Made by a program: the position numbers and the translations under genes. Below the pieces are notes generated by a model. It had not been told where the DNA came from. It ran no database searches and worked only from the letters and a program-made list of their open reading frames with translations. A DNA stretch of 64,000 nt from an uncultured Eubacteriales bacterium (GTDB lineage: Bacteria; Bacillota; Clostridia; Oscillospirales; CAG-272), in contig CAKROZ010000003.1 in NCBI GenBank assembly GCA_934373635.1, forward strand, positions 82,471 to 146,470, read 5' to 3'. Below are positions 17,331 through 25,926 of the stretch, piece by piece; the stretch's first letter is position 1; each line of letters starts with the position of its first letter.

Positions 17331-18377
17331 TCAGAGCTTCACGATCTGATGCGCCGCGGCGCGGATCATTCGGTTATATAAGGCGAGCCCGACGCCGCTC
17401 GCGGGCGGCAGGGGGGCATAGATGGCATCGTAATTTTTCTTATCCGCCTCTCGGAGGAGATAAAAGAGGCGATGCGCCTGCGACAGCTCGTCCGAGCGGG
17501 CGCCGAAGTCGTAGAGATCGGCATCAGGAAGCGTCTCGCGGAGGGATGCGAGATCCTCACTGTACGCTATGACGGCGAGCTTCCATTTTCTGTCCGCAAG
17601 ATAACGGGCGACGGCATCCCGTGCTCCGTCGAGCAAAAACACGGGGCACTTCGGCGCGTAGTGGCGGTATTTCATTCCCGGAGAAAGAGCGACTTCCCCT
17701 TCCTTCAATTGCTCGGTCACGGCGCCCGCGATATGCACTGTGGGAACGACCGCGGAAAGCTCCTCGGGTGTGATCCTTCCCGGTCGGAGAAGGGTCAGAG
17801 AGCCATCGTCCTCGATCTTCACGATGGTGGATTCGAGTCCGAATTCCGAGGCTCCTCCGTCGATGATCATATCGACGCGCCCGCGCATGTCGTCAATGAC
17901 GTGGGCGGCGCTCGTCGGTGAGGGACTGCCCGAAAGGTTCGCCGACGGGGCGGCGATCGGCACGCCCGAAAGCTCGATCAGGCGATGCGCCACGGGGTGA
18001 GAGGGACACCTGACGGCGACCGTATCGAGTCCGCCGCGCGTCGTCTTCGGGATATTGTCGCGGGAGCGGAGAATGACGGTCAGGGGTCCCGGCATGAATG
18101 CCGCGGCAAGCTTATCGTAGATCGGAGTGGTATACGTATAGGTCGCCGCGTCCTCGGGTCTTGCAATATGGATGATCAGGGGGTTATCGGACGGTCTGCC
18201 CTTCGCGGCATAGATCTTTGCCGCGGCGGGAGCACTCGTCGCGTCCGCACCGAGTCCGTACACCGTCTCGGTGGGAAAAACGACCAGCCCGCCGCCGCGG
18301 ATCACGGCGGCGGCGCGGACAAGATCGGCATCGGCGCGCGCGTCCAAGGGGACGGCGCGGATCAGTTCGGTTTCCAT
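17331..18377 (-). CDS. sua5: L-threonylcarbamoyladenylate synthase (Sua5)
   Basis: A 348-aa enzyme making threonylcarbamoyl-AMP from threonine, bicarbonate and ATP, the first step of t6A37 formation on ANN-decoding tRNAs. The YrdC domain (about 15-200) shows GGLVVFPTETVYGLGADA, KGRPSDNPL and the SANLSGSPSPT block. The extra C-terminal Sua5 domain (about 235-348) distinguishes it from short TsaC. It starts 8 bases after prfA stops, a common gene order in Firmicutes. Confidence 0.95.
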   Translation of the reverse strand: METELIRAVPLDARADADLVRAAAVIRGGGLVVFPTETVYGLGADATSAPAAAKIYAAKGRPSDNPLIIHIARPEDAATYTYTTPIYDKLAAAFMPGPLTVILRSRDNIPKTTRGGLDTVAVRCPSHPVAHRLIELSGVPIAAPSANLSGSPSPTSAAHVIDDMRGRVDMIIDGGASEFGLESTIVKIEDDGSLTLLRPGRITPEELSAVVPTVHIAGAVTEQLKEGEVALSPGMKYRHYAPKCPVFLLDGARDAVARYLADRKWKLAVIAYSEDLASLRETLPDADLYDFGARSDELSQAHRLFYLLREADKKNYDAIYAPLPPASGVGLALYNRMIRAAAHQIVKL

Positions 18378-18385
18378 GGATAGGC

Positions 18386-19456
18386 TTACTCCTCACCCTT
18401 CAGTTTTTCCGCCGTTTCGACCGCGGTCAGCTCCTCGACGAGAGGATCGATCCCGCCGTTCATCACGTCATCGAGCGTATAGAGCGTGCGGTTGATCCGA
18501 TGGTCGGTCACGCGCGACTGCGGAAAATTGTAGGTGCGTATTTTTTCGCTTCGGTCACCGCTGCCGACCTGACTCTTTCGGGTGGCGGCAATGCCCTCCG
18601 TTTGTTCTCTTTGTTTGATGTCATAGAGCTTGGTTTTCAGAACGTGGAGCGCGCGCTCTTTATTCTGAAGCTGACTGCGTTCGCCGTCACATTCGACGAC
18701 GATGCCGCTCGGCTTATGGATCAGGCGAACGGCGGATTCGGTCTTGTTGATGTGCTGACCGCCCGCTCCGCTCGATTTACAGGTCTCGAAGCGGATGTCC
18801 TGCGGCAGGATCTCCACCTCGATGTCCTCCGCCTCGGGCAATACGGCGACGGTGACGGTCGAGGTCTGGATCCTTCCGTTCGACTCGGTGACGGGGATCC
18901 TCTGGACACGGTGAACGCCGCTCTCGTATTTGAAAGCGGCGTATGCGCCCTGTCCGATGACCGAAAAGGTGATCTCCTTCAAGCCGCCGAGCCCCGTCTC
19001 GGAGAGGTTCAGCACCTCGATGCGGAAGCCGCGGCGTGCGGCATACATCGAGTACATGCGATAGAGATCGGCGGCAAAGAGCGCCGCCTCTTCCCCACCC
19101 GCGGCGGGACGGATCTCGACGATAACGTTTTTCGTATCGGAAGGATCCTTCGGGATAAGGAGGACGCGAAGCTCGTCAAAGAGGCGGCGCTCCTCCTTTT
19201 TCATGGTGAGATATTCTTCCTCCGCGAGTGCGCGAAGCTCGGGCTCGGCGTCCTCCGCATGCATCAGCTCCTCCGCCTCGTCTCTTGCCTTTACGGTCTC
19301 TTTATACTCGCGGTACTTCCCGACGATCGGGGAAAGCGCGCTGTACTCCTTCGAAAGGTCGCGGTAACGGGCGGCATCGCTCACCGCATCGGGCGCCGAC
19401 AAGAGGCGCTCCACCTCGCGGAAGCGGTCATTTGCTTTTTCGAGTTTCTCTAACAT
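18386..19456 (-). CDS. prfA: Peptide chain release factor 1
   Basis: A 356-aa factor that recognises UAA and UAG and triggers peptide release. The catalytic GGQ is at residues 232-234 (SSGAGGQHINKTESAVR). The anticodon-like tripeptide is PVT in HRVQRIPVTES, a variant of the RF1 PxT signature. Full length. It sits in the coaE-pepM18-prfA-sua5-parC run. No prmC, the methyltransferase for the GGQ glutamine, lies next to it in this window. Confidence 0.97.
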   Translation of the reverse strand: MLEKLEKANDRFREVERLLSAPDAVSDAARYRDLSKEYSALSPIVGKYREYKETVKARDEAEELMHAEDAEPELRALAEEEYLTMKKEERRLFDELRVLLIPKDPSDTKNVIVEIRPAAGGEEAALFAADLYRMYSMYAARRGFRIEVLNLSETGLGGLKEITFSVIGQGAYAAFKYESGVHRVQRIPVTESNGRIQTSTVTVAVLPEAEDIEVEILPQDIRFETCKSSGAGGQHINKTESAVRLIHKPSGIVVECDGERSQLQNKERALHVLKTKLYDIKQREQTEGIAATRKSQVGSGDRSEKIRTYNFPQSRVTDHRINRTLYTLDDVMNGGIDPLVEELTAVETAEKLKGEE

Positions 19457-19502
19457 TTCGGGCTTTGCTCCTTCTCCGTTTGGTCAAATCGGGAGAAGTG
19501 GG

Positions 19503-20909
19503 CTATGCGAGAAATGCGAGAAATGCCTCATAGGTCGAATAGACGTCGCCCTTGGAGACGACCTCATAGGGGGCGTGCATGGAGATCACGGGGACGCCGA
19601 GGTCGACCGTGGCGATGTTGTGCTTCGAGATATACATGGCGACCGTTCCGCCGCCGCCCGCGTCCACCTTTCCGAGCTCTGCCGTCTGCCAGATAACGCC
19701 GTGCTCGGCAAAGAGACGGCGGATAAAGCCGACGTACTCGGCGGAGGCGTCGTTGGTCCCCGACTTTCCTCTCGCGCCCGTGAATTTGCTCATCGCGGTA
19801 CCGCAGGAGACGATCGCGCTGTTGCGCTTCTCGTACACGTCGGCGAAGTTCGGGTCGTAGGCGGCGGTCACGTCGGCGGACAGGCACATCGAATGTGCGC
19901 GAACCACGACGGGATTCTTACCGAGCGAGCGGGAAAGTTCTTCCATGATGTCGACGAGGACATCCGACTGCATTCCCGTCATGCCTACCGAGCCGATCTC
20001 TTCCTTATCCGCGAGAATGACCATTACGGTATGCTTTTTGTCATCGCTGTCGAGCAGTGCGGTGACGGCGGGATAGGAGCAAACTCTGTCGTCGTGTCCG
20101 TAAGCGGCGATCAGGGCGCGGTCAAAGCCGACGTCCTTCGCGCGGAAGGCGGGAACCAGCGAAAGCTCCGCGCTGATGAAGTCCTCCTCCGTGACGCCGT
20201 ACTTCTCGTTCAGAAGCGAGAGGGCGGTCAGCTTGATCTTATCGGTCACATCGGGATCGTCGTACGGAAGACCGCCGATGAGGATATTCAGCGTTTCGCC
20301 CGCGATGGCGGAACCGAGAGGCTCGGTGCACTGCTTCGCACCGAGGTGGGGCAGCAGGTCGTTGATATAGAAGATAGGGTCACCCTCGTCCTCTCCAACC
20401 GAGACCCTGACACATTCACCGTCGGCGCGCACCATGACGCCGTGAAGGGCGAGCGGGATCGCCGTCCACTGATACTTTTTGATACCGCCGTAATAGTGGG
20501 TCTTCATAAAGCCCATGCCGGCATCTTCATAGAGGGGCACCTGCTTCAAGTCGATGCGGGGAGAGTCGATGTGCGCGGCGATGATGCGGACGCCGTCCGA
20601 CTCGAGATCGTTTTCTCCGACGTGGAGGAAGACGACGCTCTTTCCGCCGTTGTTATAATATTTTCTGTCGCCGACCTTCAGCGTATCGCCGAGGCGGTAT
20701 TCGGTATAGCCCTTCTTCTCTGCCATGGCGATCGCCGTTTCGGTCGCTTCACGCTCGGTCTTCGCTTTGTCGAGGAACGCCTTATAGCCTTCGGCATACT
20801 CGTACATGGTACGGATGCGGGCGGCGTCCGCCTCTTCATATACGTTTTTCTTTTTGTAAGAGAGCGCTTCGAGCATTTCCTGCCCGCGGCTCTTTTTCTT
20901 GTCTTCCAT
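19503..20909 (-). CDS. M18-family aminopeptidase
   Basis: A 468-aa cytosolic zinc metallopeptidase that removes N-terminal, typically acidic or neutral, residues and usually forms a dodecamer. Family motifs are visible: IIAAHIDSPRIDLK with the metal-binding His and Asp, LADKEEIGSVGMTG with the catalytic and metal-binding Glu pair, and a C-terminal GVPVISMHAPYEVVSKGDVY with the last His ligand. It lies 22 bases after coaE on the same strand. Confidence 0.93.
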   Translation of the reverse strand: MEDKKKSRGQEMLEALSYKKKNVYEEADAARIRTMYEYAEGYKAFLDKAKTEREATETAIAMAEKKGYTEYRLGDTLKVGDRKYYNNGGKSVVFLHVGENDLESDGVRIIAAHIDSPRIDLKQVPLYEDAGMGFMKTHYYGGIKKYQWTAIPLALHGVMVRADGECVRVSVGEDEGDPIFYINDLLPHLGAKQCTEPLGSAIAGETLNILIGGLPYDDPDVTDKIKLTALSLLNEKYGVTEEDFISAELSLVPAFRAKDVGFDRALIAAYGHDDRVCSYPAVTALLDSDDKKHTVMVILADKEEIGSVGMTGMQSDVLVDIMEELSRSLGKNPVVVRAHSMCLSADVTAAYDPNFADVYEKRNSAIVSCGTAMSKFTGARGKSGTNDASAEYVGFIRRLFAEHGVIWQTAELGKVDAGGGGTVAMYISKHNIATVDLGVPVISMHAPYEVVSKGDVYSTYEAFLAFLA

Positions 20910-20931
20910 GGGGTTCTCCTTTTCTTATTTC

Positions 20932-21540
20932 TTATTTTTCTTCGAGAATTTTCCGCACGATACGTCCCGCCGCCTCGGCAAGCTCTTCGGTATCGCCGTT
21001 GTTGATAATGTGATAATCGGAATGAGAGATCAGATAGTTATCCGAAAACTGCGTTGCGAAGCGGAGGCGCGCCGTCTCGCGATCGATGCCGTCACGCACG
21101 ACGATGCGGGACAGACGGACGTTTTCGTCCGCGCTGACGCATACGACGGTATTACATTCCGCGTCAAAGCCCGACTCGAAAAGCAACGGGGCGTCGAAGA
21201 GGACTGCGAAGGTTCCCTTCTTCTCCTCTTCCGCAATTCTGCGTCTGACCTCTTCGAGTATGTAGCGATGAGCGACGGCATTCAGTTTTTTCCGCCGTTC
21301 CTCCGCCCCTTCGCCCGAAAAGACGAGCTCCGCCGTCTTCGCACGATCGAGCGCGCCCTCCGGTGTCAGAACCTCCGAGCCGAGCGCCTCCGCGATCTCC
21401 TTCGTACACGGAGAGGCGTGCGAGATCATTTCATGATAAATGGCATCCGCGTCAAGCACGGGAATCCCCGCCGCCGAAAAAATCGCCGCCACGGTACTCT
21501 TCCCGCTCCCGCTTCCGCCGCAAAGACCAATGATCTTCAT
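20932..21540 (-). CDS. coaE: Dephospho-CoA kinase
   Basis: A 202-aa enzyme for the last step of coenzyme A synthesis, phosphorylating the 3'-OH of dephospho-CoA. P-loop GGSGSGKST at residues 8-16, then the DADAIYHE substrate motif and the FDAPLLFESG block. The ATG at 21540 gives the standard start (MKIIGLCGGSG); the 26-residue upstream extension is not conserved-looking. It heads the operon behind a TTGACA-18-TATAAT promoter. Confidence 0.96.
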   Translation of the reverse strand: MKIIGLCGGSGSGKSTVAAIFSAAGIPVLDADAIYHEMISHASPCTKEIAEALGSEVLTPEGALDRAKTAELVFSGEGAEERRKKLNAVAHRYILEEVRRRIAEEEKKGTFAVLFDAPLLFESGFDAECNTVVCVSADENVRLSRIVVRDGIDRETARLRFATQFSDNYLISHSDYHIINNGDTEELAEAAGRIVRKILEEK

Positions 21541-21609
21541 ATACAAATCCTGCTTTCGTTTTGTTGCCTTTGCCGTTTTCACGGTGGATGGAATAAAATT
21601 TACCATAAT

Positions 21610-21639
21610 ATTATACAATAATTTTTATCCCTTTGTCAA
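21610..21639 (-). promoter_or_regulatory. Promoter of the coaE operon
   Basis: Minus-strand TTGACA (21634-21639), 18 bp spacer, TATAAT (21610-21615). Confidence 0.72.
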
Positions 21640-21709
21640 GAATTTTCCTGTCATTTCTCGCAAAACGACATATAATTTAATGAAAACCATTCAAAACGGG
21701 AGGAACCTC

Positions 21710-22747
21710 ATGCAAAGAGAGGACGGCATCGCCACAAAACGGCGGTATTTTGCCGCAGCAAACGGCATTTTCGGATTTCGGAATTATTTTTCGCGCGTAT
21801 TCGATTCTTCCGCGTATCGACGTATTTTTGTTCTGAAGGGCGGTCCCGGAACGGGAAAAAGCAGTCTGATGAAAAAGATCACGCGGGCGTTCCCCGACGG
21901 GGCGTATCGGACGGAGGCGATCTTCTGTTCCTCCGACCCCGATTCTCTCGACGGTGTGATCGTCGAAGGCGTGGGCGGGAGGGTCGCCGTGCTCGACGGT
22001 ACGGCTCCGCACGAGAGGGACGCGGTGATCCCGGGGGCGATCGATGAGCTCGTCAACCTCGGCGACGCGTGGGATGCGGGCGTTCTCGAGACGCAGCGCG
22101 AAGAAATTCTCGCGCTCACGAAAAAGAAGAGCGCGTGCTATGCGGACGCGTATCGTTATCTTGCGGCTTTCGGAAAAACAATAGAATATTCTTCGGCAGA
22201 AAGTGAAAATTGCAGGCTCGGAGATCTGCGAAAAAAGATCCGCTCGCTTCTTTTTGACTGTCGGGGAGAGGGTGGCGGGACGTCGTGTCGGCTGATCCGC
22301 GGCTTCGGTTGCCGGGGTGAGGTATTGCTCCCGACCTTCCGAGTGCTGTCGGAGAGGGCTTATCTGCTTCGCGGGTCGACCCCGCACAAGGCGCGCGTGC
22401 TCGCCGAGATGCTCCGCGTTTTCGAAGAGGACGGGATCCCTGCCGTCGTCGCGCCTTCCCCGCTCGACCCGAGGCTTCTCGACGGGATTCTCGCACAGAC
22501 GGAGGGGATCTCCTTTTCGGCGGTGGGAGAGGACGGAATTCCGTTCGATGCCGACGAATTCTTCGCGGAAAGAACGTGTGAGCGCGAGGGAGAGCTTTCC
22601 CTTCTCACGCTCGCGAAGGAAAGCTTCGCCTCGGCGTCGGAATTCCATTTTGCCTTGGAGGACATTTACAAAGAGGCGATGGATTTTCGCGTGATCGACG
22701 AAAAGACCGAAAAAATTCTCGAACGGATCGGGAGTCTGATCGGTTAA
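21710..22747 (+). CDS. P-loop ATPase of the PRK06851 type
   Basis: A 345-aa soluble ATPase. The Walker A motif RIFVLKGGPGTGKSSLMKK spans residues 38-55, soon after an FAAANGIFGFRNYF block, as in the conserved Firmicutes PRK06851 proteins. A second nucleotide-fold half (about 200-300) contains LSERAYLLRGSTPHKARVLAEML, which looks like a decayed duplicate of the first. The function of this family is not established. GGGAGG lies 6 bases before the ATG. It is transcribed divergently from coaE and ends at a hairpin. Confidence 0.75.
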   Translation: MQREDGIATKRRYFAAANGIFGFRNYFSRVFDSSAYRRIFVLKGGPGTGKSSLMKKITRAFPDGAYRTEAIFCSSDPDSLDGVIVEGVGGRVAVLDGTAPHERDAVIPGAIDELVNLGDAWDAGVLETQREEILALTKKKSACYADAYRYLAAFGKTIEYSSAESENCRLGDLRKKIRSLLFDCRGEGGGTSCRLIRGFGCRGEVLLPTFRVLSERAYLLRGSTPHKARVLAEMLRVFEEDGIPAVVAPSPLDPRLLDGILAQTEGISFSAVGEDGIPFDADEFFAERTCEREGELSLLTLAKESFASASEFHFALEDIYKEAMDFRVIDEKTEKILERIGSLIG

Positions 22748-22760
22748 AAAGGCGAAAATG

Positions 22761-22797
22761 CTGCCCCGATCCCGGAGATTTCTCCGAAATCGGGGCA
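22761..22797. terminator. Hairpin after the P-loop ATPase gene
   Basis: CTGCCCCGAT and ATCGGGGCAG form the outer stem, with inner GGAGA/TCTCC pairing. A strong T run is missing, so efficiency is uncertain. Confidence 0.5.
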
Positions 22798-22802
22798 GGC
22801 CA

Positions 22803-22858
22803 TTGACTTTTCATAAAATCTATGGTAGAATATCGAAGAGACAAAAAGGCTTGTCTCT
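22803..22858 (+). promoter_or_regulatory. Promoter followed at once by a hairpin, facing the ackA 3' end
   Basis: TTGACT (22803-22808), 17 bp, TAGAAT (22826-22831). Transcription would begin about 22838, exactly at a perfect hairpin AGAGACAA-N5-TTGTCTCT (22837-22857) that leads into TTTT. No sense gene follows; ackA lies on the other strand. It may give a tiny or antisense transcript, or be a relic. Confidence 0.4.
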
Positions 22859-22859
22859 T

Positions 22860-24068
22860 TTATCCGAGGCTCTTCACGAGTCGTTCGGTGTCCTCGGCAA
22901 TGACGAGCTCCTCGTTCGTCGGTATCATATAGACGGCGACGCGGGAGTCCTCTGCCGAAAGCTTAACGGGAGTCGCACTGTGACCGAAGTCGTTTTTCGC
23001 GGGATCGAGTCGGATACCGAGGAATTCGAGCCCTTCGAGCGCATGCGCGCGGATATAGGGGGTATGCTCTCCGATACCGGCGGTAAAGATAACGGCATCG
23101 AGTCCGCCCATTGCGGCGGCGTAAGAGCCGATGTACTTTTTCAGCTGATAGCAGAGCATATCGAAGGCGAGCTTCGCACGTTCGTTCCCCTCCTTCATGG
23201 CACGCTCCACGTCACGGGAATCCGAGCCGACGCCGCTGATACCGAGGAAGCCGCAGGATTTATTCATGTAGGTATCCATCTCGGCGGTGGTATATCCCTT
23301 CTTCTCCATCAGGAACGGGACGATGGCAGGGTCGATGGAGCCGCAACGCGTGCCCATCAGAACGCCGTCAAGCGGAGTGAAACCCATCGAAGTATCGATG
23401 CACCGTCCGTCCTTCACGGCACTGACGGACGAGCCGTTGCCGATATGGCAGGTCACGAGCTTCGTGCCCTCGGCGTCGCGTCCGAGCAATTTCAGAGCCT
23501 CTCGTGCGACATAGCGGTGCGACGTACCGTGTGCGCCGTAGCGGCGGATTCCGTATTCTTCATAGACGTCATAGGAAACGCCGTACATAAAGGCTTCCTT
23601 CGGCATGGTCTGGTGGAAGGCGGTATCGAACACGAGCACCTCGGGGACGTTCGGCAGTGCTTCGAGACAGCCGTAAATGCCCATCAGGTGCGCGCCCGTA
23701 TGCAAGGGGGCGTATGCTCTGCACTTTTCGAGCGTGCGGATCACCTCGTCGGTGACGAGGACCGACTCGCTGAAATAGGGTCCGCCGTGCACGACGCGAT
23801 GCCCGACGGCACCGATCTCATCGATGGAGGAAAGGCAGCCGAGCTCGGGGTCGACGAGTGTCGAAGCGACGAGACGGATTGCCGCGGCGTGATCCTTCAT
23901 CGGAACTTCCTTCTCACACGACTTCCCTTCCGCCGTCTTATGAAGCAGGCGGGAATGATCGATGCCGATGCGCTCGCAGTTACCTTTGGCGAGTACGTCG
24001 CGGGTCTCGGTGTCGAACAGCTGATATTTTAAGGAGCTCGACCCCGCGTTTACAACAAGAACTTTCAT
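22860..24068 (-). CDS. ackA: Acetate kinase
   Basis: A 402-aa ASKHA-fold enzyme interconverting acetate plus ATP and acetyl phosphate plus ADP, the ATP-yielding step of fermentation. N-terminal VNAGSSSLKYQLFD (phosphate-binding loop), GHRVVHGG, CHIGNGSSVSAV and FTAGIGEHTPYIR are all present. The ATG at 24068 gives the standard start. No pta lies beside it. The divergent neighbour is tmcAL, which uses acetate. Confidence 0.97.
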   Translation of the reverse strand: MKVLVVNAGSSSLKYQLFDTETRDVLAKGNCERIGIDHSRLLHKTAEGKSCEKEVPMKDHAAAIRLVASTLVDPELGCLSSIDEIGAVGHRVVHGGPYFSESVLVTDEVIRTLEKCRAYAPLHTGAHLMGIYGCLEALPNVPEVLVFDTAFHQTMPKEAFMYGVSYDVYEEYGIRRYGAHGTSHRYVAREALKLLGRDAEGTKLVTCHIGNGSSVSAVKDGRCIDTSMGFTPLDGVLMGTRCGSIDPAIVPFLMEKKGYTTAEMDTYMNKSCGFLGISGVGSDSRDVERAMKEGNERAKLAFDMLCYQLKKYIGSYAAAMGGLDAVIFTAGIGEHTPYIRAHALEGLEFLGIRLDPAKNDFGHSATPVKLSAEDSRVAVYMIPTNEELVIAEDTERLVKSLG

Positions 24069-24143
24069 TTTGTATCTCCGTTCTGACGCGCTCCGCAAGA
24101 ATTCCCCGATCGGGATTCTGCCGCGCGTCGGTTGATCGTATTT

Positions 24144-24172
24144 ATTATACACCCGTTTTCCCCGCTATGCAA
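24144..24172 (-). promoter_or_regulatory. ackA promoter
   Basis: Minus-strand TTGCAT (24167-24172), 17 bp, TATAAT (24144-24149), in the 133-bp divergent gap between ackA and tmcAL. Confidence 0.68.
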
Positions 24173-24201
24173 GAACTTTTTACCAAAAAGGAACAGAGAA
24201 G

Positions 24202-25413
24202 ATGAAAAATGTCGCCATCGTCGCGGAGTACAATCCCTTTCATACGGGACACGCGTACCACATTCGGAAGATCCGCGAAGAATTCGGCGAGGATGCGACG
24301 ATCATCGCACTGATGAGCGGGACGTTCGTGCAACGGGGCGACATTGCCATTGCGGACAAGTGGGTGCGTGCCGAAGCCGCCGTGCGCGGCGGAGTCGATC
24401 TCGTGCTCGAGCTTCCCTTTCCCTATTCCGCCGCGGGGGCGGAGTTTTACGCGGATGCCGCCGTCTCTCTTCTTCTGTCCGTCGGAGGGATCGATGTGCT
24501 TTCCTTCGGCTCGGAGTCGGGCGACCTCGACACACTGACCCGCATTGCCTCTCGTATGCAAACAATGGAATACAAAAGCGCGCTCTTATCGGCGCTCAAG
24601 GAAAAGAGCCCGAGCGGCTATCCCGAAACGGCGGAGGCGGTCTATCGTTCCCTCTATCCGAACGACCGGACGGAGAATTTCTTTCGTCCGAATAACATTC
24701 TCGCGGCGGAATACCTGAAAGCGCTCTCGAAAAGAGGTGCGTCCGTGCTTCCCCACACCGTTAAACGGGCGGGAGCGGACTACACGGCGACGACACTTAC
24801 CCCGGGGGTACATCCGAGTGCGACGGCACTGCGGGCACTTTTGCGTTCGAATGACCGGACGGCACTCGAGCTTATGCCTCGGGAGAGCGCCGACGTCTAC
24901 CGCGCGGCACTGCTTCGCGGGGAATGTCCCGCGGATGCGGAGCGTTTGTCCCCCGCGATTCTTTCTTTCTTTCGGTTAAACCCCACCCCGACCGTCTCGG
25001 ATATCCGCGACGCGACGGGCGGTTTATATACCCGCCTCGCGAAAAAAAGCCGCGAGGCAACCGGCATCACATCTCTTGCGTCCCTTTCGGAAACCAAAAA
25101 GTACACCAATGCGCGAATCCGGCGTGCCATGTGGTTTTCCTTCTTCGGCGTTACCTCCCCCGAAGTATCGAAAGCCCCTGCCTATACGCAGGTACTCGCA
25201 TTGAACGGGCGCGGACAATCCTTCCTGAAAAACGCAAAACGCAAAGCAGACATCCCGATTCTGACCAAGCCCTCCGCCATAGACGCACTGCCTCCCGAAG
25301 CCATTCCCGGGAAGCGGCGCGCGGACGCGGCGGACGAGGTTGCGGAGCTCGCGATGCCGAAGCCGAGAGCGGCGACCGCTCTTCTTCGGCATACGCCGTT
25401 TGTTCTGAAATAG
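24202..25413 (+). CDS. tmcAL: tRNA(Met) cytidine acetate ligase (TmcAL)
   Basis: A 403-aa enzyme that uses acetate and ATP to form N4-acetylcytidine at the wobble position of elongator tRNA-Met, protecting against misreading of Ile codons. The nucleotidyltransferase start AEYNPFHTGHAYHI carries the HxGH motif at residues 14-17. SGTFVQRGD, ELPFPYSAAGAEFYADAAV and FGSES match the family closely. It is divergent from ackA with 133 bp between starts. Confidence 0.93.
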   Translation: MKNVAIVAEYNPFHTGHAYHIRKIREEFGEDATIIALMSGTFVQRGDIAIADKWVRAEAAVRGGVDLVLELPFPYSAAGAEFYADAAVSLLLSVGGIDVLSFGSESGDLDTLTRIASRMQTMEYKSALLSALKEKSPSGYPETAEAVYRSLYPNDRTENFFRPNNILAAEYLKALSKRGASVLPHTVKRAGADYTATTLTPGVHPSATALRALLRSNDRTALELMPRESADVYRAALLRGECPADAERLSPAILSFFRLNPTPTVSDIRDATGGLYTRLAKKSREATGITSLASLSETKKYTNARIRRAMWFSFFGVTSPEVSKAPAYTQVLALNGRGQSFLKNAKRKADIPILTKPSAIDALPPEAIPGKRRADAADEVAELAMPKPRAATALLRHTPFVLK

Positions 25414-25457
25414 CGATTTTTGCGGAATCTTCACGGCGTCTCTTTTTGTCGAAGCAC

Positions 25458-25486
25458 TTTACAACGGAAAAAGGGTCTGCTATGAT
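25458..25486 (+). promoter_or_regulatory. Promoter of the 93-aa gene
   Basis: TTTACA (25458-25463), 17 bp, TATGAT (25481-25486). Confidence 0.6.
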
Positions 25487-25549
25487 AGTTACGGAAGGTG
25501 GACATGCCGCCGACATTTTCCAAATCTCAACGGAAAGGAGACTTTACAC

Positions 25550-25831
25550 ATGCTGAATGCAGATGGCATCAAGGGCGGTTTTCTCGAATATAAGGGAAGA
25601 CCCCTCGTTCGACAGGAAAAGGATATCTACTACGGAGACCTCGCGGAAAATTATCACGTACATATGATGATCATGACCGAGCGCGACTCCGGGAACGGGG
25701 ACGAAATTCCCGACAAAATCGTGGTTCAGCTTCTGCGCCGCGACGGTTCGCCCGAGAAGCAATCGCTCTCGAACGGGCTCGCCGACGCGCTGGAGACCGC
25801 GGAAGCATGGCTCGACCGCTACAATAAGTAA
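25550..25831 (+). CDS. Conserved-looking hypothetical protein
   Basis: A 93-aa soluble, acidic protein with no recognised domain. It has its own promoter and a good ribosome-binding site (GGAAAGGAG, 8-10 bases before the ATG), so it looks real. The layout is a beta-rich N-terminal half (KGRPLVRQEKDIYYGD, YHVHMMIMTE) followed by a C-terminal helix (NGLADALETAEAWLDRYNK). It precedes the DUF3048 gene by about 95 bases, with a short GC hairpin at 25878-25897 between. Function unknown. Confidence 0.65.
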   Translation: MLNADGIKGGFLEYKGRPLVRQEKDIYYGDLAENYHVHMMIMTERDSGNGDEIPDKIVVQLLRRDGSPEKQSLSNGLADALETAEAWLDRYNK

Positions 25832-25926
25832 GCGGAGCGCCGAAACGGGCATATCCGAAGGAGGGTATGCCGGGAGGTAACCCCCTCGGGGGGTACGGAC
25901 TTGCAAAAAAGAAAGGAATGGCAAAC

